Positions 32,481 through 44,465 of a DNA stretch of 64,000 bases are shown in pieces (position 1 is the stretch's first letter; the number at the start of each line of letters is the position of its first letter). The DNA lies in NCBI GenBank assembly GCA_028564705.1, contig JAPXFQ010001402.1, forward strand, positions 434,001-498,000. The letters are read 5' to 3'. The translations under genes and the position numbers were made by a program. Under the pieces are notes generated by a model, which ran no database searches, was not told where the DNA came from, and was given only the letters and a program-made list of their open reading frames with translations. Source of the stretch: Apricaphanius iberus. Taxonomy: Eukaryota > Chordata > Actinopteri > Cyprinodontiformes > Aphaniidae.

Positions 32481-33176
32481 CAGTGTTGGGCAAGTTACAA
32501 TTTCACATTACTAGTTACAATGTCAAAAATGTAATATGTTTGCATTACATATTACTGTCTTTAAAATGTAACTGAGTTACACTACTTTAAGTTACTTTTG
32601 GCAAAATATCTTAAATATCTAACACGACTTGTAACCACTTGAACTTATCAATGTACATTTTAAACAAGTGTCACACCACAAATACTGTATTTTTAACACT
32701 ATTTAATTAAAATTAAGTCTCAAGATCCTTTGCATGCCTTCTATTTCATGGTAATGTTTGTTAAATCTAATCAAAAGAAGGTGCTGAAAGTGCACATCAT
32801 AAAGATGGTTGACAAAGGTGAGACTCTGATGCCAGAAGTCTTACAACAGATGGTGAGGAAAACAGCGTGAATAATGCCGCTGTTTAAATGTACAGTTGAT
32901 CTTTTCCTCAGCCGTCCTGATTCTCTGATGTTTTGGGTTTGAGCAACAGGACGTGGATGGTGGATCTTGTTCTAACGTATCCAACTTGATTTGGCCTGTT
33001 GCATTAGTTGGCCAGAAAAACAATTTAAAATGCATTTGTAACTTTAGTTACTGAAATTGTAACTAGTAATATAATGCTGTATATGTTGTAAGTAATGCAT
33101 TACATTACTCAGTTACTGAAAAAAATAATCTATTCCTGTGACTCATTACTTTTGTAATGCATTACTCGGAACACTT
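32481..33176. mobile_element. hAT-type non-autonomous transposon
   Basis: The ends CAGTGTTGGGCAAGTTAC and, reversed, AAGTGTTCCGAGTAATGC form imperfect TIRs with the usual internal TAACTAGTTAC-rich ends. A perfect 8-bp target duplication ATAATGAC lies at 32473-32480 and 33177-33184, diagnostic for hAT. The 696-bp body has no transposase. Confidence 0.9.
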
Positions 33177-33184
33177 ATAATGAC

Positions 33185-34238
33185 TTCACTGATCTTCCCT
33201 TCAATATTCCAAACTATGTTTAAAGCGTTGCCACAGCTGTCAACAGGGTCTCCCACTTGAGCTGTAGCTCTCTTAAGATCTTTGCCTGCTTCTTTGATTT
33301 GACTCTACCTGACCAGCCTGTCGGCTAAGGTACACTCACATCTGTGGTTACTTGCCACAGGTTTATCTCTGACCTCTAATTTGCTCTTAAGGAAATGTGA
33401 GATTTACGTTTTTTTATTTAGAAAACATGCCCACTTTTATGGAAATAAGCGTATTAGATTGAACAATAAATAAAAATGCCTGCAGCCATTTGTATGTGTT
33501 TTGGTGATAGGACACAGAGATGCAGTACAAGACAGTGGTTCTGAATAGTAAAATACTAAATAGAAAGAAAATCTACATTTTTACAAAACAAAATGTTGAT
33601 TTTCTTTCTTCTTTTTTTCAGTCAATAACATTGTTTAGAGACAGACATAGCCTCAATTATCTATGCTTCGCCAAAAACAGTTGTCTCGTTATAATTAGTT
33701 TGGAAAAGGTCATGCAAAGAGTGTGCTGATAATTTTCACAGTGGAATATGAACATTTCCATTTATTTGTCATTGGGAACCAAGCTAATGCCATTCTGCTT
33801 CCCCTAATTGCCTTTTTAAACATGCAGTTTTATTTTGTGAGTCTTCTAAGCAATGCTGCTCATTTCATCATATCAGCTAGAGTGATTTCATCATGTTATT
33901 TATTTTTTTTCTGCCAAGAGCGATGCTTTCAACTCTGTGTAATAAAATCCAAGCCTCAGTACACTTAGTGTCCCTGTCTTTCATTCTTGCCTACCTTTGT
34001 CTCTGTGTGCCTTCCTTACTTTTGATGTCACTTTTAAGATATGAAGAGAATTTGTTTCGGTTGTTTTTTTAAAGAAGATATGTGCAATGGCCGTTGGCTC
34101 TTCTGTCAAATGTCCCTTTCATCTGCTTTGGATATCCGCACCAAACACTGCACATAGAATATTTAAACTAAACATTTTATGTTGAGTAGACACAAGAGCT
34201 TCTACATGTTCATACTGTTATTATTCAACTACTGCCAA
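33185..34238. other. No gene recognised
   Basis: AT-rich unique-looking sequence; two short plus-strand frames at 33520-33968 have no motif and Leu/Phe-rich composition expected of random AT-rich DNA. Confidence 0.5.
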
Positions 34239-34241
34239 AAC

Positions 34242-34276
<35 letters not shown>

Positions 34277-34306
34277 ATCAATTTTTTTATCTATCTATCT
34301 ATCTAT
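34239..34306. repeat. (ATCT)n microsatellite
   Basis: Two ATCT runs separated by a short T-rich interruption. Confidence 0.95.
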
Positions 34307-34620
34307 ATTGCGCCATTTCCACTAGTGCCAGTACGGTACAGAACGGGATGCTTTTGAACGCTTGTGGCGTTTTTCCATTACCTGCGTCCGTTCCGAACCA
34401 ACGCCAGCTGACCCCTTTTTTCTGACTAACTCTGCCTTGGTTCCAAGCGTGCCTAAGGACCCGGGCAACCTATGGACTGATTGGTCCGGTAACATGATAT
34501 CCCTCTCACTCCTATGCAGCAGCGGTAGCCCCTAATTGGTCTAGAGTTGTTTGTCAGTAAGCCATATTTTAAACTTTCAAATAAGCAGCGCACAGCAGTT
34601 AACTGCAAGCAGCCTAAAAT
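34307..34620. mobile_element. DNA transposon end fragment (hAT-like)
   Basis: The stretch CCATTTCCACTAGTGCCAGTACGGTACAGAACGG, split here as CCACTAGTGCCAG and GTACGGTACAG, resembles the GGTACGGTACGG-bearing termini of fish non-autonomous elements whose ends mimic 'scaled' palindromes. No matching right end was found. Confidence 0.35.
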
Positions 34621-34729
34621 GAAAAAGAAATCAGTATGAGTCGCAAATTATATATTTATATAAATTTTTTAAATTGCTTTAGGTTTGTTTTAGGTTTTGT
34701 ATTTCAATAAATGAAACCAAAAACACCAT

Positions 34730-35510
34730 TTTAATTGCAGAAGGGTTCTTTTAATTTGAGATTTTTCAATGCACTGTTTCTTCTATTTATTTGGTGTAAA
34801 AATATGATTCCCTTGACTAACATTATTAAGCAAGGGCCAAATCCCTCTATAAATACAGCCCGCTTCCACCCGCTTCGTTTCTCCAACCATTTTCCTTCCA
34901 TGGCGGAGGGAGGCCTGAGTTTCTGGCAGAAACTTGCTCCAAAGGAACCCAAAGACCACTCCATGTGAATGTTGAACATTGATAAACAAAGAAGTTGTTT
35001 ATCCCCAGAGCCCGATGAAACCCCTTTGAGTTTCAGGCTGCCAACTGCTAAGAAACGAGAGCTGTGACCCACGTGTGAAGAGAGCTGAACACAACCAGAA
35101 TCCGCATTTAGCCACCGAGCTGATAAGAGGTGAATGCCGAACTGGAGAGCTCCAGTTCGGCATAAAAAGGTGGACGCCGATCGCCACGCAGCCAGCCAGG
35201 AGAAAACCAAAGCCAGGAGCTTCCCTCCGCTGCTAGCCAGATTAGCAATCCTTTGATAGCCTACTGGCTAACACTCCCCGGAGGTTCCCCTTTCCTGATC
35301 GACGTGCAGCAACTCAGAATCTATGGTTTCTCATTTTTTTAAATTATTCATATTTTGTGTTGTTTTATTTTAACTATTCATTTATTTTAATCAGTAGTGT
35401 GGTCTTTTTCTATTGTGGTGATTAAAATGTTTTTCTTTGTTTTCTGTAAATAAATCTTGCGTTTGGAAAGTAACGGTTGTCATTTCTTATTCAACACAAG
35501 CACATTGCAA
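34730..35510 (+). other. LTR-like or promoter-like segment
   Basis: A GC-richer block contains a 14-bp-arm palindrome (35134-35163) that ends in a TATA-like CATAAAAAGG (35161-35170). About 290 bp later there is an AATAAA signal (35449). The layout resembles an LTR with U3, R and U5 but no paired copy or target duplication was found, so this is only a suggestion. Confidence 0.3.
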
Positions 35511-36539
35511 GGTTAATGGTCAATAAAAGGTGAAAAAAAAATCATTCATTCAGATTATGGGACACATATAGACATTTGGCTATTAAAATAGTTCCTGATA
35601 AAGGTGGTGCCCCGAATAATAATAATTTTTTCATAAATTATTAATTTTATTGACTGCCATAAGCAGTACTTTGACTATTAAAAGCCAAATAGTTATATTT
35701 TTGGTAATATCCGTGACAGAGTATGCAGTTAAATATCTTCTCATTCCAACAAGCTGTTGTTTCAGATAAGCACCAAGACGATGTACAAGGTCAGCAATGA
35801 TGTTTAGGGCTCAGCATGACATTTAAAAGTATTTGCCTATTTTCTCGACACACAGCATCATACAATTTTTGAAAAAGTATCGCTTGTTGATAGGCCAGGG
35901 TAATTTTGTGGCCCCTGCTGCCACAAGAATATTAGTTTTAAAAGCTGTCTTGCTTTTTGATTCATTTAGAACCTAGCTTACAGTGAGGGGAGGGATGGCC
36001 GTAGGAACGTTTGGAAGTTTTCTCCAAACGGCCAGTTTGTTCTCGGGCCGGGAGGGTTTTTTCTTCTTTTTTTTTGTACTCCAAAAGCAGCTGCGGTTGA
36101 GCCATTGTGATGAACCTGTTGTGTGTCTGCATTTGTGAGTGAGATAAGTGAGTGAGGTGACTAACATTTAATGAAAAACTTTATGAGTGTTTGGGTACAG
36201 TTGCAGTGCTGCAAACCGTCACTGAGCTCTACTATAAGTTAACTGCAGAGATGCAGAATATATAAATCACTTCTACTATTTGGACTCATCCTTTGAATGC
36301 GCGTTATAAGTTTTTCAGGCAAGGCAATCTTTTTTTTTTCCAGCTGAATCTTCTCTAACATGCAAAATAAAATGGATCATTTTCTTTTTATTCACCTGGG
36401 ATGTTGTTAATTAAAGCTACCTCCTGAGGAGGCATTTTAACCATTTGATTCAGTTGTTTTGGACCAACAAAACATCGCAAGGTTGCAGGAAACGAGCCAT
36501 CAAGAACTGGAGTTTGACAACGTCTACATAATTTAACCA
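35511..36539. other. No gene recognised
   Basis: AT-rich unique-looking DNA with poly(T) runs. No coding signal. Confidence 0.5.
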
Positions 36540-36720
36540 ACAGTCCAAAAATATGACTGCTAGGTTAATTGTTGTCTAGAAAATTTCCTAAGGAGTGAAT
36601 GTGTGCAGGACTTGTTTTCATTCCAAGTTTTTTTGGTTGTTGCTCCGGGATGGATGGTTGACCCCTCCAGGGTGTACCCTGCAACTCACCCAGTGACCAG
36701 TGCCCCTCCACTACCCTGCA
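36540..36720 (+). mobile_element. Decayed SINE fragment
   Basis: CAGTCCAAAAATATGACTG with AGGTTAATTG and later CTCCAGGGTGTACCCTGC match the body of the SINE at 21991, but with many changes and no tail. Confidence 0.65.
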
Positions 36721-38459
36721 AATCAGGTATTTCTAATGAAACAAGGCAGCAAGACAGGAATTTAAAGTAAAACTAAAATTCCTACAACCCAAAGCCATTT
36801 TTATGTCAATTACCTTGTGTCTCCATGAGTCCCAGACTTATACTACAAGTACAAGTACATTTCAGTATTCTAATCAAGAGTATAAAATCAATTTAAGCAT
36901 GCACAAAGTCAACATTTTTAAGAGAAGGGGTCACTCTGAGGAGCTCAGTGAATCAATGCATGTGTTGGGTGTGACCCATGAATGTTGAAACTAAGACAGT
37001 TTGATTGTTAAGATCAGACATATTTCTTTTCCCCCTCGGCGGCACGCCCCTTCTTCCCCGGCCACGCCATGCTAACCAACAGCAGAACTATCCGCTTCTT
37101 CCCCATTTCAAATTCAATGAGTGCTGGATGATCTGCTGCAGCAGTTGGCTGGGATGGCCACCTATCAAAGACCCCTGCCGCTGCCAGGGCCTGATTCGTG
37201 GGCAATACAAGGAAAGGGTGGGGGGGGGGGGGGCGAATCGCCCACAGCCAGCATAAAAAGCGATGGATGAGTATCCATCTTCCTCTTCAAAACTCGCTTT
37301 AGTGGGGTTTAGTTCTTTCCACGGAACTGAAAGAAGAGATCTTCCTTTGCAACACGTGTTCTGGATTTTTGCCTTCCATCCCTGCAACCAAGTTTTCCCA
37401 ATAGTTTGGCTGGCCCCAAACTATCTCTTTTTGATCCGCTTAATTCCCTTTCTTTTGTTTCTTTTTTGCGCAGTTGACGAGCCAACCATCTCGTTTTCCC
37501 AACTTTGTCTTCCACAATTGGGAGCCCCTCTCCTTTCGTAAGAAAGTAAGAGCGTTTCTTTTTATCTCTACCTTCTGTGACCTCGGGTGAGAGAGTTTAG
37601 AAAGTTTTCTTTACAACTGTATGCATGCATGATTATTGATGTGAAGTGAGTTGCTTTCCTTGAGAGCTCTGTGATTTTTCTGTGCTGTGCTTCTACTTAC
37701 CGTTTAATTTTTGAGTTCTGTACGAGTTGATTGTACGTTTTCTGTATGGTTCGTCCTTTATTAGTAAGCAGAATTATTAGTCTGTAGAAGTCTTGGTTCC
37801 TCTCCGTTAGTTTGATAGTAAGTGTTTGGAGTCTTAGGCATTTGAGTCAGCACCCGCGGAGTTCCTGTCAGGAACGCGCAGCACGCAAAAGACATTTTAA
37901 ACCCTTTTCCTCCATATTCCCCAACCAGAGTCTGTATTAGCAGAAGCTAACTCACTGATAAGATCCACAAGTTTTCTTTGTTAGAAAGGAACCACAGGCC
38001 TCTTGCTCATATTAAACAATAGGTCATAAAACTTACCCCCGTTCTTTTCGACGAGCTGCGCGTTCGCGTCATACACCGCCTCCACGCATGCACACGAGGG
38101 GCTGAGTACGACGTCAGTAGGAGGCGCCCCGTGACGTGCCTAAGTGACGTCACCGCTGGTCTCCATATTGCTCATGTACCGGTAGTCTTGACAGAACCGT
38201 TTGGTATAAGTAGTGTTTTTATTTTAGTTGTATTTTTAGAATAAATTGGTTAAATTGAATCATATCTCTGGTTTCTTTTATTCTGAGTGTCTGTGTAAAT
38301 TACTGCAAGAATTCAATTCCTTCAGATAGGATCTTTCTGGAGTAATCACGTATAATTAATCATTATAAGTGAAATTATTGGTTAATAACTTCCTATTAAT
38401 AAGATATATATGTTTTGCCTCGTTAATAATTGATGAATTATTGATTTAATATCCTTAGA
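36721..38459. other. No gene; second LTR-like segment
   Basis: About 37005-38290 is GC-richer than its surroundings. It has a long G run (37219-37232) followed by a CATAAAAAG TATA-like box at 37251, then pyrimidine-rich sequence and AATAAA at 38240. The order G-run, short U3, TATA, poly(A) signal recalls an LTR junction, but I found no partner LTR. No coding signal. Confidence 0.3.
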
Positions 38460-38522
38460 CAAACCATATAGACCATAACAATTATCAATTAATTAATTAA
38501 TTATTTTTAATTGATAATTCCC
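38460..38522. repeat. AT-rich inverted repeat
   Basis: AATTATCAATTA and TAATTGATAATT form a perfect 12-bp inverted pair around an ATTAATTA-rich centre. Confidence 0.8.
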
Positions 38523-38628
38523 CAGCACATGTTACAGTGATAGGACGCAAGCTGTGTAAAAAATCCAGCTGTGTAATTCTCTTACTTCACAAAATTCCAC
38601 TGTCTTATATTAAAGTTGTTGGTCCTTG

Positions 38629-38630
<2 letters not shown>

Positions 38631-38687
<57 letters not shown>

Positions 38688-38688
38688 A
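38631..38688. repeat. (AT)n microsatellite
   Basis: AT run of about 28 units with one interruption near 38675. Confidence 0.95.
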
Positions 38689-38804
38689 TATGAACTCCCC
38701 TTTGAGTGAGCCTAAAAGAAAATTTATCTAAAAAAATATCTCTGGAGGGATGAATATTGTCTTTATATCTGGCATGTCTAGAGAAATGGCAGTTGTCAGT
38801 GAAA

Positions 38805-39260
38805 CTGTCCATGCCTAACTGCATTTTGTCAAATGTAAGGCTTGGTAGAGGGGATTATGATATGGGGATGTTTTTGGTTTGGCCGCCTAGTTACAGTTAA
38901 AGGAACTCTTAATGTATCAGTATGCCACATTTTTTTGTTTTGTTTTTTTTTTCTCCCCAGTTTTTCAGAAAAAGTCTGGGAGTGGACTCTGATTCCATTT
39001 AGCCTGGATACCAGTGCAGAAAAGCAAGCTCTAGATAAATGAGTGTAGAGTGGAAGAATTTGACTGAACACCAGAATCTTTCAGGATGGGTTAGAGTCGA
39101 GCCTGTCAGCCAGCTTTCTCATCCAACATCAATGTCCAACCTCACATATACACCTATTGAAAATGGTCCAAGATTTGCATGAAAACACTCCTGAACCTTA
39201 AATACAGATTCCCTGGAACAGCCAACATCATATTAAACCCTATGGATTAAGTCGGGTGAC
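38805..39260 (+). mobile_element. Tc1-like transposon remnant
   Basis: The segment has the catalytic-core blocks of a Tc1-like transposase gene: GATTATGATATGGGGATG (the VMVWGC-type region), AAAGGAACTCTTAATG, GAATTTGACTGAACACCAGA, and an end CATATTAAACCCTATGGATT. It is frameshifted and has internal deletions. A poly(T) insertion lies near 38930-38955. Confidence 0.75.
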
Positions 39261-39599
39261 CTCCCCTTTGAGTGAGAAAATAAAATGATCTAAAAAAAAT
39301 GGATTTCCGTCCACCTAACTCCACTTCTTGCTCAAATGTGATCAAATCAAAAGATTTGTTAAGACATTGAGGCATTTGTTAGTTTACAATAAATCAGTGC
39401 AGTGCAACTCCGAATTTGATACAAATATGTAAAAATGTTGGAATACCACAATTTTCTACTTCTTAGTTTTCATCTTAAGCATATTTTTTAAAACAAACAT
39501 TTGATTAAATCCAGTTTCATTAAATTTATAGAGTGGACTCCTGTATTTATTTATTATCAGGAAGTCCACACAATGTAAGTAAAAACCTTCAGTTAATCT
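39261..39599. other. No gene recognised
   Basis: AT-rich spacer between the Tc1 relic and the L2 copy. No coding or repeat signal is seen. Confidence 0.5.
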
Positions 39600-40004
39600 G
39601 ATGAATATTAAAAAGAGAGATCACTTTTCTCCTTGTTTGGCTTCTCTTAACTGGCTCCCTGTTAAATCCTGAGTAGAATTTAAGCTGATCCTCCTTACAT
39701 GTTAAGCCTTTAATAATCAAGGTCTATTATATATCAGAGATCTGATTGTTCTATATGTTCCTAATAGAACACTTCACTCTCAGACTGCAGGTGTACTGGT
39801 TCCAAAGATTTCTTAAAGTAGAATGGGAGGCAGATCTTTTAGTTATCAGGCTCCTCTCCTTTAGAACCAGCATCCAGTTTTAGTCCACGAGGCAGATACT
39901 CTGTCTATTAAGGCCAGGCTTAAAACTTTCCTTTTGATAAAGCTTATAGTTAAATCATTTAGGTTATCCTTACCTATCTTTATAGTTTTGCTGCTATAGA
40001 CTTA

Positions 40005-40981
40005 CAGTGTGTCCAGACCAAACGCGATAGGAGTGACCAGGTTTACATGTAAAATCAATGGAGGAGCACGATGAAGCGCGACTTGGTGACACTTCAGAAG
40101 CAGATTTGTGTCGCGATAAAGCCTTTCTCTCGGCCTAGAAGTGAGCCTTGAAACAGCCTCCTCACCTGGTTTCCTGGTAGCAGATCCCGCACCACGTCCC
40201 ACGCTGCTCAAATATTATAAACTTTTACGAACCGCAGACAGATGGACAGCTGCTCAGAAATGTAGTTTGTGTTTCGGCAGGTGAAGCTTGGAACTTGACG
40301 GGACAAACTGGGCGAGCAGGTCACGTTCTCCAGGCGGCGAGGAGCCGGTGTTTATGATAGGCTCGCTGCTGTTTATGGATCCCTCCGCCGTAGCTAGACT
40401 GTATCTGTAGCTCACCAAACCCCCAGTGCAGCAATTCACAGTCTACCGGAGGCCAGGCCGAACACGTAATCCACTCTGTCCTCCGTCAGCTCGGTCCATA
40501 ATCCACCGCCAGCTGCACTCTAGCCCCAGCTCCACTGAAGCCCGGGCCGAACACGCAGTCCTCTGTCAGCTCGGTCCATAATCCAACGCCAGCTGCACTG
40601 TAGCCCCAGCTCCGTTGAAGCCCGGGCCGAACACGCAGTCCTCTGTCAGCTCGGTCCATAATCCACCGCCAGCTGCACTGTAGCCCCAGCTCCGCTGAAG
40701 CCCGGGCCGAACATGCAGTCCTCCGTCAGCTCGGTCCATAATCCACCGCCAGCTGCACTGTAGCCCCAGCGCCGCTGAAGCCCGGGCCGAACACGCTGTC
40801 CTTCGTCAGCTCGGTCCATAATCCACCGCAGATGCACTCTGGCCCCAGCTCCGCTGAAGGCCATATTTTAAGCGCGACCAGTTCGCGCTGTACACGCTTC
40901 AAGGTGTGAATGTGCATGCGAACAGCTAGGCGTGTGTCGCGCTTTATAGTCGCTCCTATCGCGTTCAGTGTGGACACACTG
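40005..40981. mobile_element. PIF/Harbinger-like MITE with internal minisatellite
   Basis: Ends are CAGTGTGTCCAGACCAAACG and, reversed, CAGTGTGTCCACACTGAACG, continuing ACGCGATAGGAG in both, so the TIRs are at least 30 bp with few mismatches. A 3-bp target duplication TTA lies at 40002-40004 and 40982-40984. A TWA duplication fits PIF/Harbinger. No transposase is encoded. Confidence 0.85.
40456..40860. repeat. 80-bp minisatellite inside the MITE
   Basis: Five units; the CCCGGGCCGAACA anchor falls at 40541, 40621, 40701 and 40781, giving an exact 80-bp period. Because 80 is not divisible by three, the open minus-strand frames across it are not a repeated protein. Confidence 0.93.
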
Positions 40982-41345
40982 TTATACTTTTGGAGGACAG
41001 ACTGACCAATTTTCTTAACTCTACTCCTTTTCTCCTACTCTCCATTTAACTTGTTTTGTTTGTTATCTCAGTATTCTGCTATCAACCTTTTACTTTGTTT
41101 CATATATTGTATAAAATAATCTTACATCAGTTGTTTGTGTTCCTTCAGTGTCTCTGCTGTGTTTTCTCAGGGTGGCAGATGGCGGCTCGAACTGAGCCAG
41201 GTTTTGCTGAAGCTTTCTTCCTGTTGAAGGGGAGTTTTTCCTCTCCACTGTCAATTAATGCTTGCTCAGTATGAGAGATTACAGAGGGTCTTGTGGTTGC
41301 AGTCTGCATGTAAAGCCAAATTTTCCAGTCAATGACTCGATGCAA

Positions 41346-42349
41346 TCTGCTTGGAATGTGTGCCATAATTTTCTCCAGCTGAACAAAAAAAAAAAGCTGA
41401 AGTAAATATTTTTGGTTCTAAAGAGGAATGATAAAGAGTCAGCACACTCTCGGGGCTCTTCTCTTGACCGGGCCCGCCCTGGTTGCCGGTGGAGCCTGTG
41501 GGCTCCTCGCTGCGGCCCCTCTGAACCCCTGCATTGCAGCTGCTGGATGTTCTCCTGGGCCTTTCCACTGCTCTTCTCTTGGGGGGTGCAGTCATGCCTG
41601 TGTTGGTCCGCCTGGGACTCCTAGGCTCTGGGTTCCTCTGGACATCTGTGGCTCTGATTTCCTTCACGTTTTCATCAATTCCGGGGAGACTGATTGATGG
41701 CTTCTCACACCAGCTTTCGAACACTTTAATGGAGAAACCGTATATGCTCCAACACAAACATAGGTGTGGGGACTCTGGTGTTTATATATATATTCCTGGG
41801 CTGAGGTTATCATTACTAGATCTTGAATAATTAGTACCATGACGTTTTCAATCCAATTGTTGCTGTATTTATATATCAATATTTGAGTATTGTGGCTGTG
41901 TAGTTCTTAGTTCACATTGTTTCATTTGTTTTGTCAATGTTGCTCCTTTTTGTGTTGTTTTTCCCTCATCTCTGCTCTCCTGTGGGTGTAGATGCATACT
42001 AGGAAGTTTTCTTGTATTCTCTTTGTTCCCCTCCCCTCTATTGTATGGTTGACTCAAATTCTCTATCTTTTTGTTTTTCTACAACTGTTCTTAATCTTGT
42101 TTCTTTCTTCACCCTCATTTTCTATCTCTGTGTCCATAACATTAGAAAATAAAACCTGACAGCAATCTCTAATAAAGGTTTCTCACACATTTATATCAGG
42201 TGGAGTACTATAACAAAAGGTGTAATGCCCCACTCGAGAAGGTAAATATGTTGGGGTCTAACTGGTACTAAGAAACCCAATTCTGAATGCCACACTGGCA
42301 GACGGAACAAGTAAAAAATAAGAAGAGAGCGCACAGTTCCAGTTAATAC
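41346..42349. other. No gene; GC-rich patch of unknown origin
   Basis: About 41440-41700 is GC-rich and CTCC/GGGCC-rich (GACCGGGCCCGCCCTGG, GGGGTGCAGTCATGCC) and open in several frames by composition. It looks like a piece of an unidentified transposon, not an exon: no conserved domain and no splice context. The rest is AT-rich. Confidence 0.4.
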
Positions 42350-42485
42350 AACTAGAATCTACTGATCAGGTCATGGGGGAAATGGAGAGAAAAAACATGT
42401 AAACAAGGCCAGCAATCACAATAACAGCTCTGTTAGGATCAATCGGATTAGATGTACAATAGAGCTTGATTATTAAGGGCTTTGT
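42350..42485 (-). mobile_element. Short L2 fragment, minus strand
   Basis: CTCTGTTAGGATCA and AGAGCTTGATTATTAAGGGC match the L2 segment at 24278-24345, and GGAGAGAAAAAACATG matches the preceding 3' UTR area, with an internal deletion between them. Confidence 0.55.
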
Positions 42486-43922
42486 GCCTACCTTATTCTT
42501 CATAATTACCTTTTTCTGTAATGAGGCGTTAGAAGATAATCACGACTGAACATAGCAGGGATTGGTTCGTGGTGGGCTGAGGATAGAACTAAGGTGGGAC
42601 AGGTGGATTCGGACAGAAGTGCAGAGCTGGTCTGTTTTATTTCTACATAGATGCAAATGTGGGGTCCTGACTAAAATCGAGATGTCTCAGCCTGGGATGA
42701 ATGAAAAGGTCGTGTATGGTTTAGAGGGGGCAAACTCAGAACAATGCAGGAAACCGAAACAGGCGAGCAGGAGCGTGGACTGGATAGCTAGGTCAACGAA
42801 GGGGGAAAGATAGCAGGAGCGAAGCGTGAGAATGCAACGGGGGAGAAGTTCAAAGGTGAGCAGTAAACGTGAGTAGCTGTGGGTGGTTCTAGCTTTTAGG
42901 ACCTTTCAATAACATATATATGGCTATGATTGAGGGCTGGATGGGGGCTACCTGTTGCCCGCTTGATGAAGAGGCTGATCTTAAGGCTAAGATTTGATGG
43001 TAGCTACGCAGATTTATATGCTTTTTTTTGGAGTGACATGAACTGGCAGGTTGACAGGGGAATGAGGGGGGAAAGAAAGACCATATGTTAAGTGAAAGGC
43101 CTTGAAGGCATTCTAGCCAGACAGGTAAACAGAGGGTATCAGGTGAGAGACTGTCGAAGATGAACTTCTGAGATGCGGCTTGAGGTTGAGCCGAACAGCA
43201 ATGCAGTTTAGGTGACCAGGGACATGAGCTGCATGGAGTATGAATTGATATCTGGAGGGTAGAGCCAGACTGCGGATGCGCAGATGCAATAGTGGGTGAA
43301 CGAGATCGACCTTTATTAACAATTTCTACGACGGCTGCATTGTGTAAGTGGATGAGGATCGAGTTCTGAGACTATTTGTGTCCCCATAAAAGGACTGTGA
43401 TAACAAGGGGGTAAACCCCATGGAAAGCGGAGGAAGGGCAGTCAGACTGGGAGACAAACTCCCCTGAAGTGAACTACCTCCCTTGGTAGTAATACCATTG
43501 GGAGGAGCAGCATTGATATAGAGCTGAGAACAGACGAGAAGGGAGACAAAATGGTTATAAAACAACAAAATACCGATCCAAGGAGTAGAGGAAATCGCGC
43601 CAGAGCCGCATCCCCATATGACAGGGCTCGACAAGGGCAAACTGATTGCGGAGGCATGACACGCTGGTGGTAGAGGACAGAAGACGACATGAAAGACCGA
43701 ACCTAGGGAATGATGCTGACGGCGGAGTCAAGATAACCCGAGAGCAAAGCCCGGGTACTCCAGAGAAGTATTCGCTTAATACCTAAAAAGAGGGAGCCGG
43801 TGTTCTGACAAAATGGCACACCCTTTCAGAATGCACACCATAAGACAAGTTACCCGACTTATCTTGACCCAAAAGTTCTATGGCCTGAACCCAAGGTCAC
43901 AGAAGGAAGAATATATTGTGAG
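42486..43922 (-). other. Probable remainder of the retroviral relic, unassigned
   Basis: The stretch is less AT-rich than its surroundings. On the minus strand it has short frames with a hydrophobic segment (about 43500-43590, FCCFITILSPFSSVL), which could be a membrane anchor. It lies downstream of the retroviral pol relic on the minus strand, so an env or 3' remnant is possible. I cannot prove it. Confidence 0.25.
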
Positions 43923-44465
43923 TCACAGGAATGACAGCATTGATTTGACAGTAAGAGGTTTGGGATGAGTCAAGATGGCATTTTTGTTTGTCTCCGTTAA
44001 ACCAGATCCTTGTGCTGTTACTTTTCTTCCCAAAAACTGGACCTCCTGTCTGACTAGTTGCAACTTATCACGTGAGACTTTGTAACCCTCTTTTCCTAAA
44101 TGAGAGAGTACTGCCAATGTGGCTTCAATGCAACTTTCTGCAGTGAGTGTGGCCAAAATCAGATCATCAACGTACTGAAGCAATACACAGCCTGGTGGGA
44201 GGAGCAAGGTGCTTAGTGAGTGTTTGAGAACCTGATTAAATATGCCAGGAGACAGGACAAAACCTTGGGGAGGCTGTTGTATCTCAGCTTTGTCCCTCTG
44301 AATGTGAAGAACACATCTCATTGGAGCCCCAGAGATTCCCATGATAGACACTTTATTTCCATAGAGCTGGATATCTGGTAAAACATTATCCATTGTGCTG
44401 AAAGTAGCACCAGTGTCCACCAGAAATGGCAATGAATATTCATATAAGCCTGTTGTTATTCTCAT
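43923..44465 (-). pseudogene. pol: Endogenous retrovirus pol fragment (protease-RT)
   Basis: The 180-residue minus-strand frame begins with a retroviral aspartic protease active site (LVDTGATFS, about residues 16-24) and continues into RT with QPPQGFVLSPGIFN (about 64-77) and the catalytic LLQYVDDLILA (about 95-105). The spacing between protease and RT motifs is far too short, so about the first half of RT has been deleted in frame. The YVDD sequence and flanks resemble gamma/epsilon-type retroviruses and not the Ty3/gypsy element at 12 kb. It is a dead genomic relic bounded on one side by a Penelope-like insertion. Confidence 0.8.

Larger units (their letters stand above)
39600..41345 (+). 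mobile_element. L2 LINE 3' part, split by a MITE
   Basis: 39600-40004 covers the L2 C-terminal RT region (for example AACACTTCACTCTCAGACTGC and CTCCTCTCCTTTAG). 40982-41345 covers the 3' UTR with GGAGGACAGACTGACCA and GAACTGAGCCAGGTTTTGC. The two parts rejoin across the MITE with only the TTA target duplication extra. Confidence 0.85.

Noticed and set aside
34731..35210. 159-codon minus-strand ORF as a candidate host gene
   Set aside because: It crosses a palindrome and LTR-like promoter signals, has no recognised domain and several competing frames.
38537..38824. ORFs spanning the (AT)n run
   Set aside because: They consist of YIYIYI-type low-complexity translation of a microsatellite.
40646..40977. 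Minus-strand ORFs across the 80-bp minisatellite
   Set aside because: The 80-bp period is not a multiple of three, so successive units are read in different frames; no conserved protein.
41412..41830. Overlapping plus-strand ORFs that look like a membrane protein
   Set aside because: Several frames are open at once in a short GC-rich patch, with no domain, splice sites or conservation.
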